This document shows, piece by piece, positions 32,468 through 42,882 of a stretch of 44,728 nt of DNA (position 1 is its first letter; each line of letters starts with the position of its first letter). A program made the position numbers and the translations under genes. The DNA lies in contig NWUY0304710587.1 in NCBI GenBank assembly GCA_004151065.3, forward strand, positions 1 to 44,728. The letters are read 5' to 3'. A model generated the notes under the pieces. It was given only the letters and a program-made list of their open reading frames with translations, did no database searches and was not told where the DNA came from. Origin of the DNA: Larix sibirica (taxonomy: Eukaryota; Streptophyta; Pinopsida; Pinales; Pinaceae).

Positions 32468-35400
32468 TCATATTGTAAGTCCTAGTTATAGTATTACATG
32501 TCCACTACATTCTGTAGGAGATCCATTAGTGAGATACCTCACCTAGTTAAACTATCCTCTGGCTGTGCAGACATTCACATGTACCACCTATTTTTAACAC
32601 TCACCCTTCCGATAGGTCCACAGCACTTGAGTTAAACCATAACATTGATAGGTTATACAGCATTTGAACTAGAATTGGAACTTACTGCACTGGGGGCAGC
32701 AACTACTATAAAGGGGGATAGAGAGAGAGAGGGCTTTACTTTAGTGGTTCTCCCTGCCTGGCCGGATAGAGATACAGAACAGGTAGTTATTCATATGTAC
32801 TCGCCTGCTCGCACATAACTGCACCTACTGCACAGGAATCACTATCTACCTGTCTGCCCGAGACATGTGCATACCCCCCCTGATACGCCCAGCCTAGCAT
32901 AGCATGAATGATACACATAACTATATAGCATGACTAATTATACACCCACCCGGGTAGGCAAGAGAGAATGCTGCATTCCCCCTCTCTGACTTGCCTGCGT
33001 CTGACTAGCCTTCCTTCCTTCCCTGTTATAAAGACTAGGCAGATACTAGTTTTACCATCAAAAAATTGACACATTAGGGGCGAAGTACGTGTTTTGACTC
33101 TTAGACCTAAGAGGGCGAGGAATTACTTGAAAGGGATATAATTTTATAGCAATATGAGGCCCCCTCACCCTAATAAGTAATATGATAATTTTATCTTAAC
33201 TGATAGATACGCCACCTTACCACTCTTTAATTTTCCACCTTTGACAAGGTGCGTTAAGCTCTTGACCGACCTAATAAGGAAAGGCAAGTTACTCATAGAG
33301 TTTGTCGGCACAACACTTTGCTTTGCTGGGTGGGGATGGATGCATGGATCGATTTATCGATCGATTAATTGATGGATGGATGGCACGGGCTGTAGCATCA
33401 TATCACTCTTAATGTTCTGCTTTATTTACGATCACCTCAAGGATACACTAGATGCCAAGTAACAATTTATTTTACGAGAACAGATTTATTTATAAATAAT
33501 TGCTTTTACAACATTCGACCTATTGCTCGATCTTGCTTTAACTTACTTCGAATTGCTCGGAGGAATTATAAAATTTTTGGCTCAGTTTACCCATTACCTC
33601 CTAATAATCACTTTTAAGCTCACGACCTTCAGCCATCGAAGGACCAGGGTTGTTTAACTATGATAGGCGAGAGGTGTCGCCGTTAGGTGTGGAGCTATAT
33701 TGTACTAAAAGTGGGTGGTAAATTTACCTGGGCGTAACTGACCTGCCCAGCGTACCTGAGCTTTTCTGACGACCTGACGAGAGGAGAGAGACGTTCAAAT
33801 ACATATCGTTAACAACTTACGACGATAAGAAAAAAAATCAACCCTTGAAGGAAAGGCTTGCTTGACCAAAGGGAGGGCAAGGGCTTTTCACTAGCAAATT
33901 TCCCACCTGGAGCTGCTGGCTATCAATCTGCTGGAAAGGATGCTCCTTCCACATCTAGAATTGGGAAGGGATGCTGGGTCACCAGAATGGTAAATTTATT
34001 CTGCTCCTATCCCTACTTCCGGGAAATAAGTGAATAATCTATTGCTTTCTGGTCACAAGGGCCTTTTTAGACAGATGCCATGCAACCAGTCAACTTCAGC
34101 TTGGACCCTACCTTCCTGGAACTGATCCTTAAACTGCCCTCTCTAACTATCAACCTAGCTTCCTTCCAGCTTATCCCTACCTGCTTCCGTCGATTGAACA
34201 CTCCCACCTTCCAATTAGTAACACCCACCTGGTTTATAGTCTCTTTATGGTCTAATCACCCCGGCCGGTTGTTATGAGTGGGCTTTAGGTTTAAAAGCCC
34301 CTAGGTCGGGTGGGCAGCTTCTTCTCAAGGTGGATAGATCAAGTAGTTATAGATCAATCAGGAGGTAAATATAAAAAATATAAGGCAGGCGGTCTCAATA
34401 TCATAGCTCAGGAGGTCGAGATTTATAAATAAATCTAATAAAAAACTCCTCATCCATCGGTGACCACCTCAAACCACTGGGAATACGTGTACTGTGTGGT
34501 GCCTTGCTTCTTTCTTTCAAACCGTGGTCTGGGGAGTATCCTCCTTCGTTACGCGTACTGGGCCTTGGTTGATAAAGTTTAATTATAATTACATGGTTAG
34601 ACTTATACTGAGGATTGGGTACTAAAAGGGGAGCCATCAGCAATAAATTTCCTAATCTCGCTTAAATGAATTTAATTATTACTAAACTAGGCCTTCTTAG
34701 ATCATTTATATCTAATTACCGAGCGCCAATAGCTTATAGTCCATAGTGGATGCCAGGTGCCAATGCCTTCTTGGATGCTTGCAAACCAATAAGGAGCTAA
34801 ACAATAGCAAGTGGTCGCCCAGAGCCAGTTGCCAGGAGGACTTTGTTTATATTTGCTTGTCGATCCAAGAAACAATCCAAGTGTTAATACTAGGTGGGTG
34901 TTGGTTCAAAATGATTATCTCCAGCATGCGTGCGAGGGAGGTACCAATACCGCTACCGTGAGCTGAGATAAAGATCCTCCTTTACTCACCTTCCTGTTGG
35001 CCGAGACTCCCTTCACTAGATAGGGGCACAGATACACAATGGAGGAGCACTTTGAGAGAGCAATTGATTAAGATACTTATTCTTCTTCACCAACGTAAGA
35101 TGCATGGAGGCTAAAAAGAATTCAGGAGTACTTGTCGGGAGTATCAATTGAAGGTATGTGAAACTATCAGAGTAAGTTATCATTTACATTTACAATAGCT
35201 AATAAGCAGCAGTCTTAGTCAACGCCGCTAGTAAATCCAAGATTTTTTGTAGAGGCCACAATAGTATAAATGCACTTGATCACAGTCATAGCTGGGCTGG
35301 GATACTCAGATACTTGGCCGGAATACTTGGATAGGCTCCCGGTTATTGAAATAAGCCTCCCCCCCACCTCTTCACCGTAGGGCACTCATGGCTGGTATGT

Positions 35401-36105
35401 AATATAACTTAATATCTTCTCGTCATGGGTAGCAATAACTGGGTATCTTTCCCATTCCCTTTGGATAAAGCGATAGGGATCAACACTCTATAATCTTCCT
35501 TTGTTTGTGGGTATGGTTGGTCCAGTGCTTTCAATCATCTCCTTTGTTAGGTCAAAACTGGAATGCCCCCCCTTTTTGAAGGCTTCCTTCCTTTGAAGGC
35601 CCCTTTTGTTAGGCCCCCATCGGTGAGGTCGAAACTATAAGGCTTATTCCTTTGTTATACCCCTTTTATTTAGGTAGAAACAAGGACTCATAATAAAACA
35701 AAGACTCTTAATTGTTGACCCACTTAACACGATATGTTTTTTTGTCCCTCCTTCTTCCCGCCCCCAGCAATGTGAGCTATGGTTCTTGGGTCCAGAAGGC
35801 GTGTAATGAGTAGTATGGTTCCCTGAAAGTTAGAAATGTTCCTCCTTCCTGAATGTCCTGGGAGAGTGTTGACGGAATGCGTTTAAGGCTGGCCTTCCTT
35901 CCAAGAGTGTCTAGCTGTATTTACTCAATCCAACTCAACTTGCTCGTCTTGCTTGCTTTGGTGCTGGGACTGCTTAGTTTAAGTTTGAGCTACCGCTGGG
36001 CCCCGCTACCCATTGTGAGAGTAGGCCCTCCCGGAAGCCCAGGAGCACATTGTTAGATCAAATAGTTCCTCCCAGGGGAAAGCCAAATTGGACGTCCCGG
36101 AAGCT
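32468..36105. other. Long spacer
   Basis: No gene is supported. A GATG/GATC-rich simple repeat with palindromic words (atcgatttatcgatcgat) lies at 33340-33385. 35320-35337 is a near copy of 21667-21684. 35540-35690 has three degenerate copies of cctttNgttaggtcgaaact. The 65-80-codon frames at 34080, 34643 (minus), 34746 and 35853 show no domain; the one at 35853-36056 has a Leu-rich hydrophobic run that is probably chance. Confidence 0.4.
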
Positions 36106-36109
36106 AGGC

Positions 36110-36304
36110 ATATTCCACTTTCTGTACAAAATTTACCATATCTTGGGCTGGCGGTAAACGCCACCTTTCTGTACTGAATTTACCACTTTATTGGGCTGCC
36201 ACATTTCAGTGACCATGCCACCTTTCTGTACTGAATTTACCACTTTATTGGGCTGCCACATTTCAGTGACCATGCCACCTTTCTGTACTGAATTTACCAC
36301 TTAA
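36110..36304. repeat. 57-bp tandem repeat, about 3.4 copies
   Basis: ccacctttctgtactgaatt begins at 36161, 36218 and 36275, exactly 57 bp apart. The units starting at 36161 and 36218 are identical, and the third stops at 36304 (30 bases). A diverged copy precedes them (cactttctgtacaaaattta from 36114, ending gggctggcggtaaacg). The identical pair implies a recent duplication, in contrast to the old, diverged repeats elsewhere in the window. Confidence 0.95.
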
Positions 36305-36804
36305 AGGCCAGGTTCAGAGAGCTTAGAGAGTGTGTCCAGAGCGAGCAGCACGAAAGAAAGCTATCAAATCATGAAATCCAAATCCATTTTATTAAGGGGT
36401 AACTAGGTAAAAGCAAGACATGGTATATTTATATTGAAATAGATGGGTTATCTCCTGTAGACGTCCATGGTTTTTCTGCTCTTGTTTTCAGGGTATATTG
36501 TCCAGGCATTTCATGATAGATTGCTACTAGGCTTTGCTGGGGGAAATTATAGGTATTGACTAGTAGCCGTGATATGAATCGTAGCAGGAATATGATGATT
36601 CGTTTTGCTTATATGATATCATGTTTTGCCCCTTGCTAAACTAGTAATAGGAACAGGTGGGTTGATACATATCGATGCTTGGTGCAGCCCCATAGGAGTT
36701 GAATGCCATAGGAGAAGATGACGGGATGTGGTGTATCTGAGAAATAATGATGTACATGGTGGGTTTAATGTAGCTGCTATCTAAGTGGCTAAAGTTGTGG
36801 TCTA
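36305..36804. other. Spacer at the 3' end of the decayed gene
   Basis: On the minus strand some coding character continues below 36805 in shifted frames (HHYFSDTPHPVIFSYGIQ at about 36760-36700), then fades. Nothing else is supported. Confidence 0.3.
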
Positions 36805-37629
36805 AAAGTTCTTATTGTCCGGGTGCACATGTGGTTTTTCAGGGTTAGGGTACATGGTGGTTGTTGAAGGACTGTCGTAACCATAATGAGAAGATGTTGG
36901 GTACTGAGATGCTGTTGTTGGCCTTGGTACTAAATATGTGTAATCTGGTCTGGGCTTTGTAAGAGGCTTTATCCGTGTATGATTAAAGTGTAGCTAGATC
37001 TGGTTCAAGACCTGATGCTTAGTGAACTGATCAAGCTGGTAGTAATAGAGAAACTGGTATCTCATATACTGGTTGTTAACTGACTGACGGGGGGAACAGA
37101 TGGTATTTCTGTTTCGGTAGTAGCAAAGCTTAAAGCAGTGTGGCACCTATGAATAGCATGGTAACGAATGTCGACTTACCTTCTGCTGGTTGCATCTATA
37201 ATTGCATAAGTGGTTCCTAAGGACAAAGGTAGGTGTTGTGGGCACTATCTGTGACTTCAGATCCTATGTAAGATCCTATAGTTGCAGGCTGGACGTAGTC
37301 TGATGGGTATTCCAGGTGCACGTAGTATGCTGGGTATAGAGATTCTGATTTGTGAGATAGAAATGATGATTGCAGTTCAAGTAATGAATAACCTGTAGTG
37401 GATTGATAGATGTGTAATTAAGGAACAGTGGATGTAGCAGTTTCTAATTATGAGTTGTCTACAGTAGATACTTTGGATGAGCCAGTTAGATATCGAGACC
37501 CAGCTTTCCTTAGCCTAGTTCCGGTCCGGATTGCAGATCCCATCCCAGCCCCAAATCCATCCATTCAGAGACCCAGATCTACTAATAACAAGGAAACATT
37601 GTCACATAAAGCCTCTGTCCTGCTACTGA
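36805..37629 (-). pseudogene. Decayed Tyr/Ser/Thr/Pro-rich C-terminal part of the GH25-like relic
   Basis: On the minus strand, after a frameshift near 37590, one frame runs to about 37220: GFGAGMGSAIRTGTRLRKAG, SRYLTGSSKVSTVDNS, LHIYQSTTGYSLLELQSSFL, SLYPAYYVHLEYPSDYVQPA, TIGSYIGSEVTDSAHNTY, with a TGA and two TAA inside. Further on, 36966-36805 is open in another frame: KPRPDYTYLVPRPTTASQYP, TSSHYGYDSPSTTTMYPN and a His/Pro/Asn end. The repeated Y-P, S-x-Y and T-T-x patterns point to a disordered tail. The strand is poor in G, so stops are rare in more than one frame; a third frame across 37000-37220 is also fairly open. The plus-strand 72-codon frame at 37428-37646 is the shadow. Confidence 0.45.
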
Positions 37630-37977
37630 AGCATGACTTGTATTAAAAATAGCATTAACATCAGCATGGCAAACATAGGGATACTTTGTAAATAATGGAT
37701 CTCCGGCGATAAATTTATTAGCCCAATGAGGATAATTAGAATAAAACCCTATAGGAAACCCCATCACCGTGCATATCTCTAGGAAGTTAATCCTAGATTC
37801 CTCCATGGCGTTTCCACTCCACAAACCTTTCCTATGCTCAAATGTCCAAACGTTCCCTCCTAAAATGGTCGATCGACAGCTACACTGCAAGAATTCAACC
37901 TCAAGTTTCCACGACTTAATAAGCCTTTCATCCTCAGAATCGGAGGCATGCAAATAAAAAACAGTACTAAATAACAC
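37630..37977 (-). pseudogene. GH25 lysozyme-like domain, decayed
   Basis: A 131-codon minus-strand frame (37977-37582). Residues 40-116 follow the second half of eukaryotic GH25 (lysozyme-type muramidase) domains: GGNVWTFEH at the site of the family's catalytic D-x-E strand, GLWSGNAMEESRINFLEI (family WSS...NRxFFxxL), MGFPIGFYSNYPHWANKFIA (family GxxxGxYTSxxxWxxIxG) and KYPYVCHADVNAIFN (family FPLWYAHYDxxxxF). A Glu is kept where the catalytic Glu is expected, but the Asp of D-x-E seems replaced by Thr. The N-terminal half with the first catalytic Asp is not seen. The alignment is from memory of the family pattern and needs a profile search. The right flank is AT-rich nuclear-like DNA, so a nuclear or foreign origin is plausible. 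I am not aware of GH25 as a typical plant mitochondrial gene. Confidence 0.4.
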
Positions 37978-40900
37978 TCAAAAGTGAGCAGCACAGCGGT
38001 GGTACCTCCAGTACCAAGATCTATTCATGACATACCAACTTACGATCATATTCTTGGGTTTTGGGTAAACTTAGCGGAAGACCATCCAGTGAGTTTGCAC
38101 ATCCATTCCCTGGTTCTTTCTTTGTTACATTTCATTCTTTGGGTGTAACTTCATACATTAAACGTAAATACCTATAGTAGAAGATATGAAAACTTATTAG
38201 TGAAGCACGAGGGAGTTTAAGATTAAAAAGAGCATGGGAGAGGCACCAAAAACACTTGAATTTTTACTTCCATTACAGATATTATGTGAAGCTATTTATC
38301 ATAAATTCCAAGATAGGTTCATCTTTAATTAAATTATTATCGAAATATATTATGGACATTTCCATAACTCTGTCCCAAATCCAGAATATCCAACCAATTC
38401 ATTAATTCAGATGTTCCATTCTAACACCATGGATATGAACGCTTGACTTAGCATATGATAATAATTATTGGAATCAGGTTAGGCTTTACATGTGTAAATT
38501 TACCAAATTTAATCACTTTCCTTAAAGTGCAATACACCCATGGCTGAAAACATGTGTTGTAATCTTTTGGAGACCAAGTAATGATTGATATCTGCCTCCT
38601 TTCCATGGGAGCCTTCTTGCATAGTCTATGTAATTAAATAGCTTGCCAATGTTGGTACTTTTGTTCAGTCTCCATTTCTACAGATTTTTGACTTTATTTT
38701 GAAAAAGATGTTTTGAAAAGGATAATCTAATAACCTTATTTTAACAACACTTCAATTTTTTAGTTAATTCATATACACCCAAAACTTAGTGAAAAATGCA
38801 AATATGCTAATAATAAAAGCATTTTATTCGACATGGAATTAGGGAATGTTACCTTTGTAGTATTAGCATACTAACATATAATTATAGACTAAAGACTGTA
38901 AAACCCCAAAAGATTAAACACAAACTTTAGCATTCTTAAACTCAATAGTCAAGATTAAATCATAAAGTGAAAGGTATTTAGTGTTGTGTGTTAGCCAAAT
39001 TAATTCTTTCAGAATAAAGATGCCCCTATGTCATGGATACATTACATTAATGGTTATTGTTTAAATATGAGTAGCTTAAGTAACTTTGAATGACTATACT
39101 TTGAATGACTATTTGGTTAACATTGCTCCAAGGACGTCACCTCTCGAAGAGGGGAATAAAAATGATACAAACTAATCAACTTGAAACAAATAGTGCCATA
39201 AAAAAAGTATTCTTTTATGATAATGAGTAAGAAGAGTTAACGGGTGTGAATAAGTGGTTCTAAAGGTATTAAATGAAGCAAATTTATTATCGCACTTATG
39301 AATTTATATGTTATAGTTGCATATTAGTCTCATGGTATCATCTGCATGCACTATCAATGTTAGGGGAAATAGCATCCCCGAGGATATCCCATCGTATTTT
39401 CTAGAGTGCAAGATCGCACACCCCTGGTCTCCTAGAGCAATTTAGGAGCCATCCCAGGGAGACAGTAGATTTTGGGATCTGATGAGTGGTAGGCATAAGG
39501 AGACCGGAGTCCGATTTCTTTATATCTAATATTTGAAGTGAAGCTTTCCAATACTCGGAACACCTGTAATTCAGGCGCAATTCGGTGAGCTGCCAGAGGC
39601 ATCGAGGATATACTCATGACTACTTTGGGTGCAATACACGTGACCCAGTATAGGCCTGAGTCAACACAGGAAAGAGGAAAGTACGAATACCCTAGGGTTG
39701 GGTGCATTATAACTAGTGATGCTGGGGCAGGGAGGTTCCACTTATATCTCTGGACCTCCGTAGGAGGCATCTTCTCTTCTTCTCTCCCTCTTCTCTATTT
39801 TCATATTAGTTGTAGTAAATGAGTTAAATTTTGCATACGCACATGCATGATTTATTAAGTATACCCGTGGTTTCTTATTAAAGTAAGCCTGAAACAGATA
39901 CCGTGGAATCTCAAACTTATCGAATGGAATTAATGACTCCAAAACTTATGATAGGATGTGTATGACAGACGAGCGTAGAAAAAAGATGTTGCTTATGCCC
40001 ATGAAAGAGAGGCGCGACTGTCATCTCCACACATGTATGATAGAACAAGAATGAGGTTATGGACAAACTTTTATGCACACATAACCTTTCAAGATACTGA
40101 TAGGAAGTCCATCGCATTCAGGGTGTAAACGTTAGGAGACACCAGACATGGAGAGGCATAGGCTCTCTATAATAATAAAACAACTGGTAACCGGTCTAAG
40201 CAGAATGATGGCACACGATCGATACATTCCTTATAGCATTAGGGTGTACATAAGTTATTATGTGGACACAAACTTATAGGTGTGGACCTTATATCATTGA
40301 CCTAGGAGCCTACTACATGACATTAAGAAGAGGTCGTTAGGGGTAAAATATTATGCAAACACTTAAATGCACTAATGTGACTCATGCAACTTTAGGAGGA
40401 GAAGAATACACTATAAAATATGCATCGATTGGAGATAACAATGGTACAATTTCATTATAAATACACCTCAAATTAAGTCAAACTTGAAGTCACGTGTATA
40501 TGCCTAAAGGATTATATTAAACTACGCCTTGAAGGATATTGAACCTGTTATTAGTTAATAAGGTGGAGATATTATTTCAAATAAAAGGATTTGAAAAGAA
40601 GGATGATTCCTGAAACATTGATCTTCAAGCCTTAGTTGTTATCATTCCAGGAAGTTATCCCGTGAATAAAAGACAGATGGTTAAATTGTAGATTTTATAA
40701 AAAGAAAAAGAACTTCTTGTAGTCCTTTACCATAATCATCTTAGAAGGTTTATAAGTAGATACCTTGGAGAAAATTATGGATTGCAAATAAAGAAGGCAA
40801 GTTGGGTTGGGATATCCACGATCAAGTGATGGAAATGCAATTGGTAATAGAAGCAATTACATCCAACTATTAATAAGAAATGATAATCATGGCATAAGAC

Positions 40901-42389
40901 ATAATTGCGCATGATTGAGGTTTGAACAACCATAATTGTTTCCTAGAATCTCTATTTATGTTTTATATTGATCGTCACATATTACATATAGTTAGAATGG
41001 CTAAAAAACATATGACATTAATGCAAGAGACCTGCCAAATTGGTTGCGTTGTTGTCCTTGGATAAATAATGATCAATAGACAATATTGAGAAACCAGTCT
41101 GGATGAAGCGAATGAAACCTGACGATTGATGCATAATGTTATTCATAAGCCTATGGATTGGAAAAAAGATTACACTTAAGCTAAGGAAGGAAAAATTAGG
41201 GTCAAAACACCTTACTTAAATTGTTAAGAGTGACCTTAAGAACATGATGAATAACCTGGAACAGTGATGATGACTTAATTAAGGCAGATAACCATGAACT
41301 TAGCTCTTTTTAAGTAATCCTTGCATGAGAAACCAGCTAGAAGATTGTGGTGTAATCACATAAGTGTTCCCAGATAGGACACATGATAGAGATTACCAAA
41401 AGGTCTAAGAAAGGACAAGCCCTACTAGGAGGCAAATGATGTGAATTAACCAATTTAAGTGAAATGATTGGGAAGATGATGTAGATCATTAATAATTTTA
41501 GAATGTATGCTTGTTCCATGGTAGTGGAATAATAAAAATTAGAGAGTGTGAAACTCCAAAAGCAGAAATAATGGAGCACCCTTATCCTCCTATCCAGTCA
41601 AATATTACGGATAGTTGCGTAGCATGTTTAGTCTAAATAACACCAGTATTAATTTGAAGGATTAGAGAATTGAAATAACCTCATATGACACCCTTTTATA
41701 TGTATCCCTAATGGACAACATTGAAGTGCTAGAGGAATTGTTAAATGGCAATGAAGCCTTGGATAAGTTAAGTAACGAGAAATGAAGAGGTGCCTCTCTC
41801 TTTATTATTAGGTGAAGTAATGAATCATATAACATATATGTTTACTTTAAGTTAATAATGAACAGGAGTTGAATTGTTCATAAGACATGATTGTTGAATA
41901 ACCTCTAGGGAATCGAGTGAATTATTGATGTCCCTCTATTTTATAAATAGGAATGAGTAATCAGGAAGGAGATAACTAATTATGTAAGCTGGAGGTAAAT
42001 AGCAGAAGTGAATCGCTTGGAAGTAGGGTAACGGGACGTTTAACTAGGTGATATGTCAACTTGTATGAGTTAGAAGAATCTTAGATATGGTCACCCGCCA
42101 TAAAGGGAAGTAATTATAGGATGGTAGCTTGAAATATTTAAGTGATTAAATCATAATGGTTGTGATTAATATATTGATAGGGCGGAACCCTTCCTTTATG
42201 TAGGTGGATTAAGAACGATAGGGAACTCAGAGAATGATGATTTAGTTTCCAACTCTCTACATGCTATTTTTTTATATCATTCCCTAACACAAGTTAGACC
42301 AAAGATGCAATATGGCATTAGCACAGTAAACCAAAGGACATAGTATGCTACAAATACAGAGCACCAAGATGGTGAGTTAACAATAAATG
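37978..42389. other. AT-rich, nuclear-like spacer
   Basis: The composition shifts to visibly higher A+T near 38 kb and stays so. An exact 15-bp tandem pair (actttgaatgactat) lies at 39083-39112. 39358-39800 is a GC-richer block starting tgttaggggaaatagcatcc; the 112-codon minus frame over it (39770-39432) has no recognised domain. The block could be part of an LTR, but no second copy is in the window. The 80-codon minus frame at 41579-41337 is rich in Leu, Ile and Phe and unrecognised. No gene is supported. Confidence 0.45.
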
Positions 42390-42599
42390 CTGGAATCACA
42401 GTAGCACTCCATTGACGTGGGAACTGCGCGAAAAGGCAGCTCAGATGCATCACCGGATGCCTCCCACACGTCTCACAGCAATCTGGTTATAATGAGAGGC
42501 GGAGTAACCATAGCGGATAACTAAAAAGTGAACCGCGTCTTACAACAACGAGACTACCCCCGGTAAGACAGGGAGCTCTACTATTGGAACTAGCTGACT

Positions 42600-42882
42600 C
42601 AGACTCGACGATGATAAAAAAAAGCCAAATCAACCTGAGTGCGTGGAAAACGGTCAAACCATCAGCGAGAACCCCATGATGAGTCAATATTATGGTCATT
42701 CCGAAACTGCTCCTCGATCGGCCAGGGAAAGGATAAAAGACGGAATAGAGTCGTTCATAAAAAACCTCGCCCCGATACAATCACGGGGATTACCAAAAAG
42801 CGGAGCAAATCAGGTCGGAATCGCCGAGAAAAAGGAGGATCAGCAAGTAAGGGTTCGAATCACACAAACGGCAGCGAGATGA
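42600..42882 (+). CDS. Unrecognised 79-codon frame in a GC-richer island
   Basis: The ATG at 42643 opens 79 codons to a TGA at 42880. The same frame is open from about 42600 (DDDKKKPNQPECVENGQ) and, across one TGA, back to about 42535 (ASYNNETTPGKTGSSTIGTS). The product starts MENGQTISENPMMSQYYGHS, continues ARERIKDGIESFIKNL and ends EDQQVRVRITQTAAR. The composition is balanced and hydrophilic with one likely amphipathic helix. There is no signal peptide or membrane segment. A second plus frame (42639-42914) overlaps it but is dominated by Arg/Lys and looks like the shadow. Upstream stops in frame suggest the 3' end of a decayed gene or retroelement frame. Function unknown. Confidence 0.3.

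Noticed and set aside
39330-39370. tggtatcatctgc resembles an initiator-Met primer binding site, next to tgttagggg as a possible LTR start
   Set aside because: The two are in the wrong order for one element, the match to the binding site is partial, and no second LTR is in the window.
39432-39770. 112-codon minus-strand frame
   Set aside because: No recognisable domain, and no sign that it is more than chance openness in a GC-richer block.
42845-42875. gggttcgaatcac looks like a tRNA T-arm
   Set aside because: No matching acceptor, D or anticodon arms upstream; the bases lie inside the 79-codon frame.
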